From positions 1-64,000 of the forward strand of contig NZ_JACUUB010000007.1 of assembly GCF_014859525.1 (NCBI RefSeq): 64,000 nucleotides of DNA, written 5' to 3'. Shown here one piece after another: positions 44,354-53,542 of the stretch; positions within the stretch are counted from its first letter, which is position 1, and each line of letters opens with the position of its first letter. The position numbers and the translations under genes were made by a program. Source of the DNA: Marinobacter sp. GTDB taxonomy: Bacteria; Pseudomonadota; Gammaproteobacteria; Pseudomonadales; Oleiphilaceae. The notes below the pieces were generated by a model, which did no database searches, was not told the origin of the DNA, and saw nothing but the letters and a program-made list of their open reading frames with translations.

Positions 44354-46999
44354 TTAGCCCGTGTTACGCATACCGGCAGAGATACCCGCCATGGTCACTT
44401 TCAGAGCCCGTTCTACCATCTCTGGCACTTCGCCTTTGCCCTCGCTTTCGCGATCACGCTTGAGCAATTCTGCCTGCAGATAATGCAGCGGGTCCGTGTA
44501 CGGGTTCCGGACTCTCATGGAGTGTGCAAAGACCGGTTCATCTTCAAGTAACGCCTGCTGACCTTTCAGCTCCAGTAATCGATGGATACACCCTCTCAAG
44601 CGCTCCCGAAGGTCAGCGCCCAACGCTTTGAGGGCAACATCATCCACCAGGGTTTGCTCATAATAACTGGCGATACGGAGATCGGCTTTCGCCAGCACCA
44701 TTTCCAGCATATCGATATAGGTGCGGAAAAATGGCCATCCCCGCATCATCTCCCGCAGCTCCGGTAACCGATCATGACGGGCGGCCTCTTCCAGGGCGAC
44801 ATCGCTGCCCAGCCAACTCGGCAGCATCAGGCGCATCTGGGTCCAGGCAAAGATCCAGGGAATCGCCCTCAAGCTTTCAACGCCCCCCGTTGCTTTGCGC
44901 CTGGCCGGTCGGCTACCCAGTGCGAGCTTACCCAAAGCGGTTTCCGGCGTGACCTGACGAAAGTACGGCACAAAATCCGGGTTCTCGCGAACCACCTCTC
45001 GATAGGATTTGAGCGACCGCTCAGTAAGCCAGTCCATAACCTCGCGCCAGCTGTCTTCGGGCTCTGGTGGCGGTGCCAACGTCGCTTCAATAACTGCGGT
45101 GGTGTAAAGCGTCAGGCTTTGCACGGCCAGTCTGGGCAAGCCGAACTTAAAACGGATCATTTCACCCTGCTCGGTAATCCTGAAGCTGCCGTTGACCGAA
45201 CCTGGCGGCTGCGACAGGATTGCCCGGTTGGCGGGGCCGCCGCCACGGCCAACCGTACCACCGCGGCCATGGAACAAAGTCAGATGAACGCCGTACTGAC
45301 TGGCAACCTGAGTCAGTTTTTCCTGAGCCTGGTATTGAGCCCAGGCCGCCATCAGCTGGCCGGCATCCTTGGATGAATCGGAGTAGCCAATCATCACCTC
45401 CTGCCGGCCCTGACAGTAGTCCTGATACCAGTCGAGCTCATAAAGAGCCGCCATGCTGGCCGGCGCCCCCTGCAGGTCACTCAGAGTTTCAAACAGGGGC
45501 ACTACTCGCATCGGGAACTGCATACCGGCTTCTCGCAGCAGCAGGATCACACTGAGCACATCAGAGGGCTTGCTGGCCATCGAAATAACGTAAGAGCCCA
45601 GTGCCTCCGGGGTTTGTTCGGCGACCACTTCACAAGTGGCGAGCACCTCCCGGACCAATGCTGACGGCACCCAGTTACGCGGCACTAAGGGCCGGCGACC
45701 GCTGAGCTCTGTTAACAAAAAATTCTGACGCTCCTGCTCGGACCACGACAGGTAATCCCCCAGCCCCAGGTAGTCCACCATCTCGGCAACGGCTTCGGCG
45801 TGGCGGGAGGCCTCTTGCCGAATATCCAGCCGGATCAGCGGCAGGCCAAAAGTGTGAGCCCTGCGAATGGTATCGAGTAGCGGGCCATTGGCAATGTGCC
45901 CAAGACCGCAATCAACCAACGAGCGGTAACACAACTCCAGCGGCCCGGTCAGATCTTCGTTTTCAAACAGAATGTCGTTGTCAGGCGCCGACTCACCCTT
46001 TACCCCAGCCTCGGCCCAGTCACGAGTCCGCAGCAATCGGTCCCTGAGGGAGGCGAGCACTTGCCGATAGGGTTCCCGGGAATCTCCGGTTTGAGCTTTC
46101 AGCTCATCGCTGGCCTGCCACATGGACAACTCGGCTCGCAGCGACTGAATGTCGCGCAGATAGAGATCGGCTGCCATCCACCGGCCCAGCAAGAACACCT
46201 GCCGAGTCACATCATGGGTCACATTGGGGTTGCCATCGCGGTCACCGCCCATCCAGGACGCAATGCGAACCGGCGCAGCCTGCAAAGGCAACCCTTTGCC
46301 AGTCGCGTCAGAAAGCGATGTGTCAAGGCTGCGCAAAAACTTGGGTAGCGCCTGCCACAAACTGTTTTCGATAACCGCAAAGCCCCACTTGGCCTCATCC
46401 ACGGCGGTTGGGCGTTCGTGGCGAATTTCGTCTGTGTGCCAGGCCTCGGTGATCAATTGAGACAGGCGACCAATCATCTCATCACGCTCGGCCGGCATCA
46501 GGTCATCGTGATCCAGCTGCGCCAGGCAGTCAGACATCTCATCGTATTTCAAGATCAGGGTACGGCGGGCCACTTCGGTCGGATGCGCGGTCAGTACAAA
46601 CTCAATCCGCAGGTCGGCCACCTTGCGGTGCAAATCATCAGCACTGACGCCGCCAGACTTAAGGCGATCAAACACTTCTGCGAAGGATTCCACCATCAAA
46701 TCCGACGGGTGCCCCTGCTTGCGTCGAATACCGTGATACTGCTCGGCCAGATTGGCCAGATTCAAAAACTGATTAAATGCCCGCGTGACTGGCAGTAGTT
46801 CAGTATCACTGAGTTGGCCAAGCAAGGTCACCAAACGCTGCCCTGAGCCGCTTTCCTGCCTACGATCGGCTTTGGCGGCCGCCCGGATCTCTTCAATACG
46901 CTCGTAACAGTCCTGGCCGGGAAAACGCTGGATACTCTGGCCTAAAAGCTCTCCGAGTAAACGCACGTTTTCTCGGAGGTCAGGATGCAGTTCAGTCAC
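44354..46999 (-). CDS. ppc: Phosphoenolpyruvate carboxylase
   Basis: An 881-residue enzyme forming oxaloacetate from PEP and bicarbonate. Catalytic regions are intact: LTAHPTEVARR (His), GYSDSSKDAGQLMAAW (Lys), FHGRGGTVGRGGGPANRA (Arg loop), and the C-terminal SAGMRNTG at the very end. Length is normal. The start is GTG with AAGGAA 6 nt upstream. It replenishes the citric acid cycle. 59 bp separate it from the YbaK-HDOD gene on the same strand. Confidence 0.97.
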   Translation of the reverse strand: MTELHPDLRENVRLLGELLGQSIQRFPGQDCYERIEEIRAAAKADRRQESGSGQRLVTLLGQLSDTELLPVTRAFNQFLNLANLAEQYHGIRRKQGHPSDLMVESFAEVFDRLKSGGVSADDLHRKVADLRIEFVLTAHPTEVARRTLILKYDEMSDCLAQLDHDDLMPAERDEMIGRLSQLITEAWHTDEIRHERPTAVDEAKWGFAVIENSLWQALPKFLRSLDTSLSDATGKGLPLQAAPVRIASWMGGDRDGNPNVTHDVTRQVFLLGRWMAADLYLRDIQSLRAELSMWQASDELKAQTGDSREPYRQVLASLRDRLLRTRDWAEAGVKGESAPDNDILFENEDLTGPLELCYRSLVDCGLGHIANGPLLDTIRRAHTFGLPLIRLDIRQEASRHAEAVAEMVDYLGLGDYLSWSEQERQNFLLTELSGRRPLVPRNWVPSALVREVLATCEVVAEQTPEALGSYVISMASKPSDVLSVILLLREAGMQFPMRVVPLFETLSDLQGAPASMAALYELDWYQDYCQGRQEVMIGYSDSSKDAGQLMAAWAQYQAQEKLTQVASQYGVHLTLFHGRGGTVGRGGGPANRAILSQPPGSVNGSFRITEQGEMIRFKFGLPRLAVQSLTLYTTAVIEATLAPPPEPEDSWREVMDWLTERSLKSYREVVRENPDFVPYFRQVTPETALGKLALGSRPARRKATGGVESLRAIPWIFAWTQMRLMLPSWLGSDVALEEAARHDRLPELREMMRGWPFFRTYIDMLEMVLAKADLRIASYYEQTLVDDVALKALGADLRERLRGCIHRLLELKGQQALLEDEPVFAHSMRVRNPYTDPLHYLQAELLKRDRESEGKGEVPEMVERALKVTMAGISAGMRNTG

Positions 47000-47103
47000 A
47001 TTGAGTTCCTTCTGAATTGACGGACATGAAGTAAACTTACGATACTAAGGAACTGTTCAGAAAGTCTATTGGCGATTGATAACCTGCGCCCCAAGGAGCC
47101 ACC

Positions 47104-47337
47104 ATGAAAGTGACCGATTTGCCCCAACACTGGGAAGAAGAGAAAAAAGCCATGGAGCGGACGCAAGAATACAATCTGCGCCTCCCCCTGGAAGACGCAG
47201 CGCGCATAGCGGCCCTGGCCGAGCTCTATCCTGACCGCAGCGAGAGTGACATTCTGAATGATATGGTTGCCGCCGCCCTGGATGATCTGATCAGCAAAGG
47301 GCCGCTGAAAGATCGCCTGGCGGACAAGAACAAATAA
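47104..47337 (+). CDS. Small conserved protein, paralogue of the gene at 47.4-47.7 kb
   Basis: A 77-residue acidic protein. MKVTDLPQHWEE at the start and ALAELYPDRSESDILNDMVAAALDDLI in the middle align with the convergent 114-residue gene at 47390-47734 (MKIKDLVKHWDK and AAMYPMKSSQDLIRDLISAALDEL). No transmembrane or catalytic motif. Related proteins have been annotated as pilin assembly proteins in Pseudomonas, without firm proof that I know of. AAGGAG lies 5 nt before the ATG. It ends in a shared terminator. Confidence 0.82.
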   Translation: MKVTDLPQHWEEEKKAMERTQEYNLRLPLEDAARIAALAELYPDRSESDILNDMVAAALDDLISKGPLKDRLADKNK

Positions 47338-47380
47338 ACAAAAAGCCGACCGAAGAGTTTCGGTCGGCTTTTTGTTTATT
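47333..47380. terminator. Long bidirectional rho-independent terminator
   Basis: A 48-nt perfect palindrome: AATAAACAAAAAGCCGACCG is mirrored by CGGTCGGCTTTTTGTTTATT around a short loop. GC-rich centre and AT-rich tails on both sides let it work on both strands. It separates two convergent paralogues and overlaps the stop codon of the left one. Confidence 0.92.
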
Positions 47381-47389
47381 GCGGAGGGC

Positions 47390-47734
47390 TCAGGCCACGG
47401 ATTCGAGCTGACGCGCCTTGATACGTTGAATGTGCTTCTGGCTGAGTTCGACAAAACGAGGCGTCAGGCCATTGTCTTCAAACACCTCAAAGCCATCCTC
47501 GTCGTACGCTACAACTTTGTCACCCTGCACGTATGGAAAGCTGGTTTCCAATTCATCCAGCGCCGCAGAAATCAGATCGCGAATCAGATCCTGGCTGGAT
47601 TTCATCGGGTACATGGCGGCTACTTTCTGCAGCAACTCATGGTGCTGGTCAGACAACGACAGGTAGGCAGCGTCGCGGGTCAGTCGACCGCGCCCGTGCT
47701 TGTCCCAATGCTTGACCAGATCTTTGATTTTCAT
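47390..47734 (-). CDS. Small conserved protein, paralogue of the gene at 47.1 kb
   Basis: A 114-residue protein. The first 65 residues are homologous to the convergent 77-residue protein (shared KDLxxHWDK start and YPxxSxxDLIxDLISAALDEL motif). The remaining part (FPYVQGDKVVAYDEDGFEVFEDNGLTPRFVELSQKH, quoted in two pieces: FPYVQGDKVVAYDEDG and LTPRFVELSQKH) is unique to this copy. Related Pseudomonas proteins are annotated as pilin assembly proteins. No signal peptide. GAGG lies before the ATG. Confidence 0.85.
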   Translation of the reverse strand: MKIKDLVKHWDKHGRGRLTRDAAYLSLSDQHHELLQKVAAMYPMKSSQDLIRDLISAALDELETSFPYVQGDKVVAYDEDGFEVFEDNGLTPRFVELSQKHIQRIKARQLESVA

Positions 47735-47881
47735 GGTGCCCTCACCCCTGCATCTTATTTGACAGCATAGCGCACCGAATCAGTGCACCTACAGTCACAA
47801 TTTTAGACGAAGAATGACGCTTCCGTGACCAGGAATTGGTTACGGATTGTACTTATCGGCGCCACGTTGCGCTCGCACCGG

Positions 47882-48721
47882 CTATTTTTTCTCAACGCCT
47901 TTGACCGATTGCCAGATGGCATCCAGCGCTTCAAGCGTTTCCTCGTCCATATTACGCCCCTCAGATTCGAGAACTCGTTCAATCGCGCGAAAGCGCGCTT
48001 CAAATTTATGGTTGGTTCGCTTCAGGGCCTGCTCAGGATTTACCGCCATAAAGCGTGCCAGATTGACGCAGACAAACATCAAATCACCAAGCTCGTCCTC
48101 AACACAGTCCCGGTCGCCGGTGCCGGCTTCGGCAGCCTGCCAGGCTTCTTTGAGCTCATCGATTTCTTCGTGCAGTTTGTCGAACACCGGGCCTATATCC
48201 GGCCAGTCAAAACCGTGTCGCGAGGCTCTTTTCTGCAATTTTTCGGCCCGAGCCATCGCTGGCAAGGTGCGAGCGATCCCGTCCAGGCGGCTCACCGGCA
48301 CATCTTCAACCGGCCTTTGCGCTCGTTCTTCAGCTTTTATCCGTTCCCAGCTTTCCTTAATCCAGGCTTCGTCTGGCCGGTTATCCGGGTCGATCCGGCT
48401 CTCCAGCGTACCCTCGGGGAATACGTGAGGGTGACGACGAATCAGTTTCCGGACCAAATGGTCGACAATGCCATCAAATTCAAAATGGCCCTGCTCTTGC
48501 CCCATCTGTGCGTAGAAGATGACCTGAAACAGCAAATCACCCAACTCATCTTTCAGGTGCGGGTAGTCTGCCTGCTCAATGGCATCCGCCACTTCGTAGG
48601 CTTCCTCAATGGTGTGGGGCACGATGCTGCTGAACGTCTGTTTAGTGTCCCAGGGGCAACCGGTTTCCGGCTCCCTGAGACGGGCCATCAGGGTTTTCAG
48701 GTCGTCGATGGTGTAGCTCAT
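47882..48721 (-). CDS. mazG: Nucleoside triphosphate pyrophosphohydrolase MazG
   Basis: A 279-residue all-alpha NTP pyrophosphatase with two MazG repeats. The first contains CPWDTKQTF and HTIEEAYEVADAIE with EELGDLLFQV-type ExxE/ExxD metal sites; the second contains LHEEIDELKEAW and VEDELGDLMFVCVN. It clears house-cleaning nucleotides and, in E. coli, lowers ppGpp. Its ATG overlaps the relA stop (ATGA), so the two opposing functions are co-transcribed. Confidence 0.96.
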   Translation of the reverse strand: MSYTIDDLKTLMARLREPETGCPWDTKQTFSSIVPHTIEEAYEVADAIEQADYPHLKDELGDLLFQVIFYAQMGQEQGHFEFDGIVDHLVRKLIRRHPHVFPEGTLESRIDPDNRPDEAWIKESWERIKAEERAQRPVEDVPVSRLDGIARTLPAMARAEKLQKRASRHGFDWPDIGPVFDKLHEEIDELKEAWQAAEAGTGDRDCVEDELGDLMFVCVNLARFMAVNPEQALKRTNHKFEARFRAIERVLESEGRNMDEETLEALDAIWQSVKGVEKK

Positions 48722-50955
48722 CCGCGCTTGCGCCTCACATCAATGATATTCGGAAGATTTCGAATCTGCGCCAGTAGCCGGGCCAACTGTTCCAAGCTGG
48801 AAATCTCGACCGTTACCCGCATGGTCGCCGTATTCTCATCTTTGTTGCTCAGGGTGTTGAGCGACAGCACGTCACTGCGGGACGACGACAATACCTGGGT
48901 AATGTCTCGTAAAAGACCAGACCGGTCGTAGGCTTCAATCTCGATATCCACCGGATACACCGACGCCGGCTGACCGCCCCAGTTAACCTCAATAATCCGG
49001 TTAGGCTCAAACTCCTGAAGGCTGAGGAACGTCAAACAGTCCTGACGATGCACTGTCACGCCCCGCCCCACGGTGATGTACCCGCCGATAGCATCACCAG
49101 GTAATGGTTTGCAGCACTTGGCTACCTGGGTTTTGAGTTTACCAACCCCCTGAATCTGGATATCAGATTCCGTGTCGTATTCTTTTTTCCGCGCGCTCGT
49201 CAACTTGAGGTCGAGCTGTTCCGATTTCGGCTCCAGCATCTGCTGGGCAACGTGAGCAACGTGCGTCGGCCTCAAGTCTCCGGCACCGATGGCCGCGAAC
49301 ATGTCATCAGGCGAGTGGTAGTTCACCTTTTTGGCGAGATCCGTCAGGTCCACTTCAAACAGTGACAGCCGGCGGAAGTCGTCTTCAAGAATGGCCTGGC
49401 CGTCAGCGATGTTGCGATCCCGGTCCTGTTGCTTAAACCAGTGAGTGACCTTTGCCCTCGACCGGGAGGTCTGGATGTAGCCCAGACTGGGGTTCAACCA
49501 ATCCCGGCTAGGTGCCGGATTATTGGAGGTCAGTACAAAAACCTGATCACCGGTTTTCAGGGGGTAGGTCAGCGGCACGATGCGACTGTTCACCTTGGCC
49601 CCACGGCAGGCGTGGCCAATTTCGGTGTGCACCCGGTAGGCAAAATCAACCGGCGTGGCGCCCTGGGGCAAATCAACCACATGACCTTCTGGCGTGAACA
49701 CGTAAACCCGATCCGAGGCCACGTCGGATTTCAGATGGTCGGCCAGCCCAGACAGATCACCCAGCTCCTCCTGCCATTCAAGTACCTGGCGCAGCCAGTT
49801 GATCTTGGCGTCATAGCCGGTGGACTTGTTGTTTTTGTCTGTACCTTTATAGAGCCAGTGCGCACAAACCCCCAGCTCGGCTTCTTCATGCATGGCGTGG
49901 GTGCGAATCTGAACTTCCATAACCTTGCCATCGGGGCCGATGACCGCCGTATGCAGTGACTGGTAGCCATTTTCTTTAGGGTTGGCAATGTAATCGTCAA
50001 ATTCGTTGGGGATATGGCGCCAGAGGGCATGCACAATGCCCAGAGCGGCGTAACAATCACGGACTTCCGGCACCAGGATTCGAACCGCCCGCACGTCGTA
50101 GACCTGCGAAAAGTCGATGCCTTTGCGGCGCATTTTGCGCCAGATACTGTAGATGTGTTTTACCCGGCCACTGAGGTCAGGCTTGATGCCCGAGGCCTGA
50201 AGTTCGGTTTCCAGTGTCTCGATAACCCGCCGGATGTAGATCTCCCGGTCCATCCGTTTTTCATCCAGCAGCTTGGCAATCTTTTTGTAGGCCGTACTGT
50301 GCAAATAACGGAAGGACAGATCCTCCAGCTCCCACTTGATATGACCAATGCCCAGCCTGTGGGCCAAAGGCGCATAGATGTCGAAGACTTCTCGGGCCAC
50401 CCGCATTCGCTTGGCTTCCGGGGCGTCTTTAACCGCCCGGATGGCACAGGTCCGCTCGGCCAGTTTGATCAGCGCGACCCGAACGTCATCAATCATCGTC
50501 ACCAGCATCTTGCGAACATTGTCGAGCTGGCCTTCACTCTGACCCAGCACGTTGCCCTTGAGCGGGTGATGGACCGATGAAATCGCCGCCATTTGCTGCA
50601 CACCATTGATCAGCCCGGCAACTTCATCCCCAAACTCTTTTCGAATTTCCTCCAACGACACACGCTCTTCGCGCACTGCTCGATACAACACGGCTGCTAC
50701 CAGGCTAGCCTGATCCAGATGCAACTCGGCCAGCACCTGAGCCATCTCAAGGCCGGTGAGAAAGCTGCTCGAACCCGGGGTCCACAGACGGTCTTCACGA
50801 AACGCCTGTTGTGCGATGTGCGAGGCTTTATCACAAGCCTTCCGGAGCTGATCCGGATTATCCAGGCGAGTCTGTTCCGCGATGTGACGTACACAACGCT
50901 CGATATCCACTTCACCATCGCCGGTGACGGAATAATCTTCCCGAACTTTTACCAT
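48718..50955 (-). CDS. relA: GTP pyrophosphokinase RelA ((p)ppGpp synthetase)
   Basis: A 745-residue ribosome-associated stringent-response synthetase. The N-terminal hydrolase domain is degenerate: the HD motif position reads AAVLYRAVREE. The synthetase core is intact (YDVRAVRILVPEVRDC, GYQSLHTAVIGPDGKVMEV), followed by TGS, zinc-finger (CCKPLPGDAIGGY) and ACT domains. It is thus probably monofunctional. It lies between rlmD and mazG in the order cysM-rlmD-relA-mazG. Confidence 0.96.
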   Translation of the reverse strand: MVKVREDYSVTGDGEVDIERCVRHIAEQTRLDNPDQLRKACDKASHIAQQAFREDRLWTPGSSSFLTGLEMAQVLAELHLDQASLVAAVLYRAVREERVSLEEIRKEFGDEVAGLINGVQQMAAISSVHHPLKGNVLGQSEGQLDNVRKMLVTMIDDVRVALIKLAERTCAIRAVKDAPEAKRMRVAREVFDIYAPLAHRLGIGHIKWELEDLSFRYLHSTAYKKIAKLLDEKRMDREIYIRRVIETLETELQASGIKPDLSGRVKHIYSIWRKMRRKGIDFSQVYDVRAVRILVPEVRDCYAALGIVHALWRHIPNEFDDYIANPKENGYQSLHTAVIGPDGKVMEVQIRTHAMHEEAELGVCAHWLYKGTDKNNKSTGYDAKINWLRQVLEWQEELGDLSGLADHLKSDVASDRVYVFTPEGHVVDLPQGATPVDFAYRVHTEIGHACRGAKVNSRIVPLTYPLKTGDQVFVLTSNNPAPSRDWLNPSLGYIQTSRSRAKVTHWFKQQDRDRNIADGQAILEDDFRRLSLFEVDLTDLAKKVNYHSPDDMFAAIGAGDLRPTHVAHVAQQMLEPKSEQLDLKLTSARKKEYDTESDIQIQGVGKLKTQVAKCCKPLPGDAIGGYITVGRGVTVHRQDCLTFLSLQEFEPNRIIEVNWGGQPASVYPVDIEIEAYDRSGLLRDITQVLSSSRSDVLSLNTLSNKDENTATMRVTVEISSLEQLARLLAQIRNLPNIIDVRRKRG

Positions 50956-51034
50956 AGCAGACTTGTACCCGCTGATTTTCCGGTTATCCGAGCGGCCATC
51001 CTGGTCGCTCCGGGGCTGACTGGCCGCCGCTCAG

Positions 51035-52384
51035 TCAGTGCTTATCGCGCTCAAACAGTGCAATAGACTCAACATGGGTGGTGTGCGGAAACATATCCAT
51101 AACACCCGCCTGCACCAGGCGATAGCCATTCCGGACCATGACCCCGGCATCCCTCGCCAGGGTTGCCGGATTACAAGACACATAAACGATCCGGTTGGCA
51201 CCAAACGCCGTCAGATATTTGCAAATTTCTTCAGCACCGGACCGAGGCGGATCAATCAGGATCTTGTCGAAGCCCTCTTTAGCCCAGCTCTGCCCGGTAA
51301 AATCACCGTGCAAGTCCGCTCCGTGGAACTCAACGTTATCGAGACCATTCAAGCGGGCGTTCTCCTGCCCCCGAACGACCATGGCATCGTCGCCTTCCAC
51401 GCCCACCACTTGACCGCCTTGACGCGCCATTGGCAACGTAAAATTACCCAACCCACAAAACAGATCCAGCACTCGTTCCCCGGGCTGAATATCCAGCCAC
51501 TCCACAGCACGGTGTACCATGTCGCGGTTGATGCCTGCATTGACCTGGGTGAAGTCCATGGGGTGAAACTTCATGGTCAGATCGAATTCGTCCATCCGGT
51601 AACTCAATCGCTCGTCGTCGCGACTGGCGGCCGCCGGCCAGATCCTGTGAACCGTGTCCGGACCTTTCGGCTGAAGATAGATATGCAAGTCATGGGCCTG
51701 GCCGAACTGAATCAGCTTTTCCCGATCCTCGGGCACCAGATCGTCCATATTGCGAAACACCATGGCGGCGGTGTCATCACCGCAGGCCACTTCCACCTGC
51801 GCGATACGATCATAAGCGGCCATACTGTGCAGCAGTTCGCGCAACGGCTGTATGCGCTCACCAATGCGCGGATCCAGCACAACGCAGCGATCAATATCGG
51901 TCAGAAAGCTGTTGCGCTTTTCGCGGAAACCCACCAACACCGACTCCCGCGCTTTGACAAAGCGCACACCCAGGCGCGCCTTTCGGCGATAGCCCAGAGT
52001 ATCTGGCGATCGCATGGGCTCAATCCATCGCTCCGGCTCGATGCCCCCGAAATGGGCAAAATTCTCCCTCAGAGTATTCTCTTTGAACCGGATCTGGGCA
52101 TCGGCGGCCATGTGTTGCAAGCTGCAACCACCGCACAAATCGGCAAACTCACAAGGTGGCTGCTGGCGTTCCTGCGCGGCCGAGAGCACCTCGGTGGTGC
52201 GGAGTTCATCAAACTTGCTGCGGGTGCCGACCATTTTGGCCATCACGGTTTCACCGGGCAATGCGCCATCAACAAACTGGATTTTGCCATCGGCACGAGC
52301 AATACCCCGGCCATCGTGACCCAGGCTCTCAACTTCACAGCGCACGGGCTCCTTGGGCAGAACCTTGCGACGACGCTTACTCAT
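51035..52384 (-). CDS. rlmD: 23S rRNA (uracil-1939-C5) methyltransferase
   Basis: A 449-residue RlmD (RumA)-type enzyme. An N-terminal TRAM domain (about 10-70) is followed by a [4Fe-4S] cysteine motif ([16 protein letters not shown]), the SAM site [14 protein letters not shown], the catalytic Cys in [13 protein letters not shown] and [10 protein letters not shown] at the C-terminus. It methylates U1939 of 23S rRNA. The ATG at 52384 is chosen because the upstream frame lies in cysM and is not protein-like. Directly upstream of relA. Confidence 0.95.
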   Translation of the reverse strand: MSKRRRKVLPKEPVRCEVESLGHDGRGIARADGKIQFVDGALPGETVMAKMVGTRSKFDELRTTEVLSAAQERQQPPCEFADLCGGCSLQHMAADAQIRFKENTLRENFAHFGGIEPERWIEPMRSPDTLGYRRKARLGVRFVKARESVLVGFREKRNSFLTDIDRCVVLDPRIGERIQPLRELLHSMAAYDRIAQVEVACGDDTAAMVFRNMDDLVPEDREKLIQFGQAHDLHIYLQPKGPDTVHRIWPAAASRDDERLSYRMDEFDLTMKFHPMDFTQVNAGINRDMVHRAVEWLDIQPGERVLDLFCGLGNFTLPMARQGGQVVGVEGDDAMVVRGQENARLNGLDNVEFHGADLHGDFTGQSWAKEGFDKILIDPPRSGAEEICKYLTAFGANRIVYVSCNPATLARDAGVMVRNGYRLVQAGVMDMFPHTTHVESIALFERDKH

Positions 52385-52427
52385 ATAGGCTTTACTCTCT
52401 TTTAGATTGCCGGAGTGGACTGACCGC

Positions 52428-53321
52428 TCAGGCGCCGGGGAAAACACCGGTAGACAAGTATCGATCTCCGCGGTCACAGATAATGGCCACGATAACCGCA
52501 TTTTCAACGTTTCGGGACAATTTAAGGGCCGCAGCGATGGATCCGCCCGAGGAGACACCACAGAAAATACCCTCTTCTGAAGCCAGAGCCCGCATGGTGT
52601 TCTCAGCCTCTTCCTGGCCGATGTCCAAAACCTGGTCCACCCGGGCAGCATCAAAGATTTTGGGCAGATAGGCCTCCGGCCAACGCCGGATACCGGGAAT
52701 CGACGCGCCATTCGCCGGTTGCAGACCGATAATCTGAATATCCGGATTACGTTCTTTCAGATATCGGGAAACGCCCATGATGGTGCCAGTGGTGCCCATG
52801 GAGCTGACAAAGTGCGTCACTTTGCCCGCGGTCTGCTCCCAGATTTCCGGGCCCGTAGTGCGGTAGTGGGCCAACGGGTTATCCGGATTACTGAACTGAT
52901 CCAGCACCTTGCCCTTGCCCTCGGCCTCCATTCGGGTTGCCAGGTCGCGCGCACCTTCCATGCCGTCTTCTTTGCTGACGGTGATAATCTCGGCACCATA
53001 GGCGCGCATCGATGCCCGGCGCTCTTCACTCATATGCGCGGGCATAATCAGCACCATGCGGTAGCCTTTGATCGCGGCAGCCATGGCCAGAGCAATACCG
53101 GTATTACCGGAAGTTGCCTCGATCAACGTATCGCCCGGCTTGATGTCACCCCGGCGTTCCGCCTCTTGAATCATACTGACAGCAGGTCGGTCCTTGACCG
53201 ATCCGGCCGGATTATTCCCTTCCAGTTTAGCCAGAATGACATTAGAGGTTTGCCCCGGCAGCCGCTGCAAACGAACCAGAGGGGTATGCCCTACATAATC
53301 TTCAATTGTGGGGAAAGTCAT
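52428..53321 (-). CDS. cysM: Cysteine synthase B
   Basis: A 297-residue PLP enzyme forming cysteine from O-acetylserine and sulphide or thiosulphate. The PLP lysine is K43 in [10 protein letters not shown], with SGNTG and GTTGTIMGV phosphate-binding loops. Length and the C-terminal [14 protein letters not shown] fit CysM rather than CysK. It heads cysM-rlmD-relA-mazG and is divergent from the gacS/barA gene, a common gammaproteobacterial arrangement. Confidence 0.94.
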   Translation of the reverse strand: MTFPTIEDYVGHTPLVRLQRLPGQTSNVILAKLEGNNPAGSVKDRPAVSMIQEAERRGDIKPGDTLIEATSGNTGIALAMAAAIKGYRMVLIMPAHMSEERRASMRAYGAEIITVSKEDGMEGARDLATRMEAEGKGKVLDQFSNPDNPLAHYRTTGPEIWEQTAGKVTHFVSSMGTTGTIMGVSRYLKERNPDIQIIGLQPANGASIPGIRRWPEAYLPKIFDAARVDQVLDIGQEEAENTMRALASEEGIFCGVSSGGSIAAALKLSRNVENAVIVAIICDRGDRYLSTGVFPGA

Positions 53322-53542
53322 AGCGAAACCCTGTGATACACTTTCGGCTTGGAATCATACGCGTTATGGCCGCTTTGTCCCAATACAGCTTGTCGCTATA
53401 TCCATGACCTGCGGCTATAACCCACGGTTTCCGGAACCTTTACTACGATTATTGGATTCCGGATCAACTATGCTCACAAGGAAGTCTCTGGCCTCGGCAA
53501 CACGCCTTCGCGCCAGGCTCGATCGATTGACAGGAATTCACT

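Noticed and set aside
51038-52405. Frame of 455 codons opposite rlmD
   Set aside because: Antisense shadow of an unmistakable rlmD; no ribosome binding site or recognisable domain.
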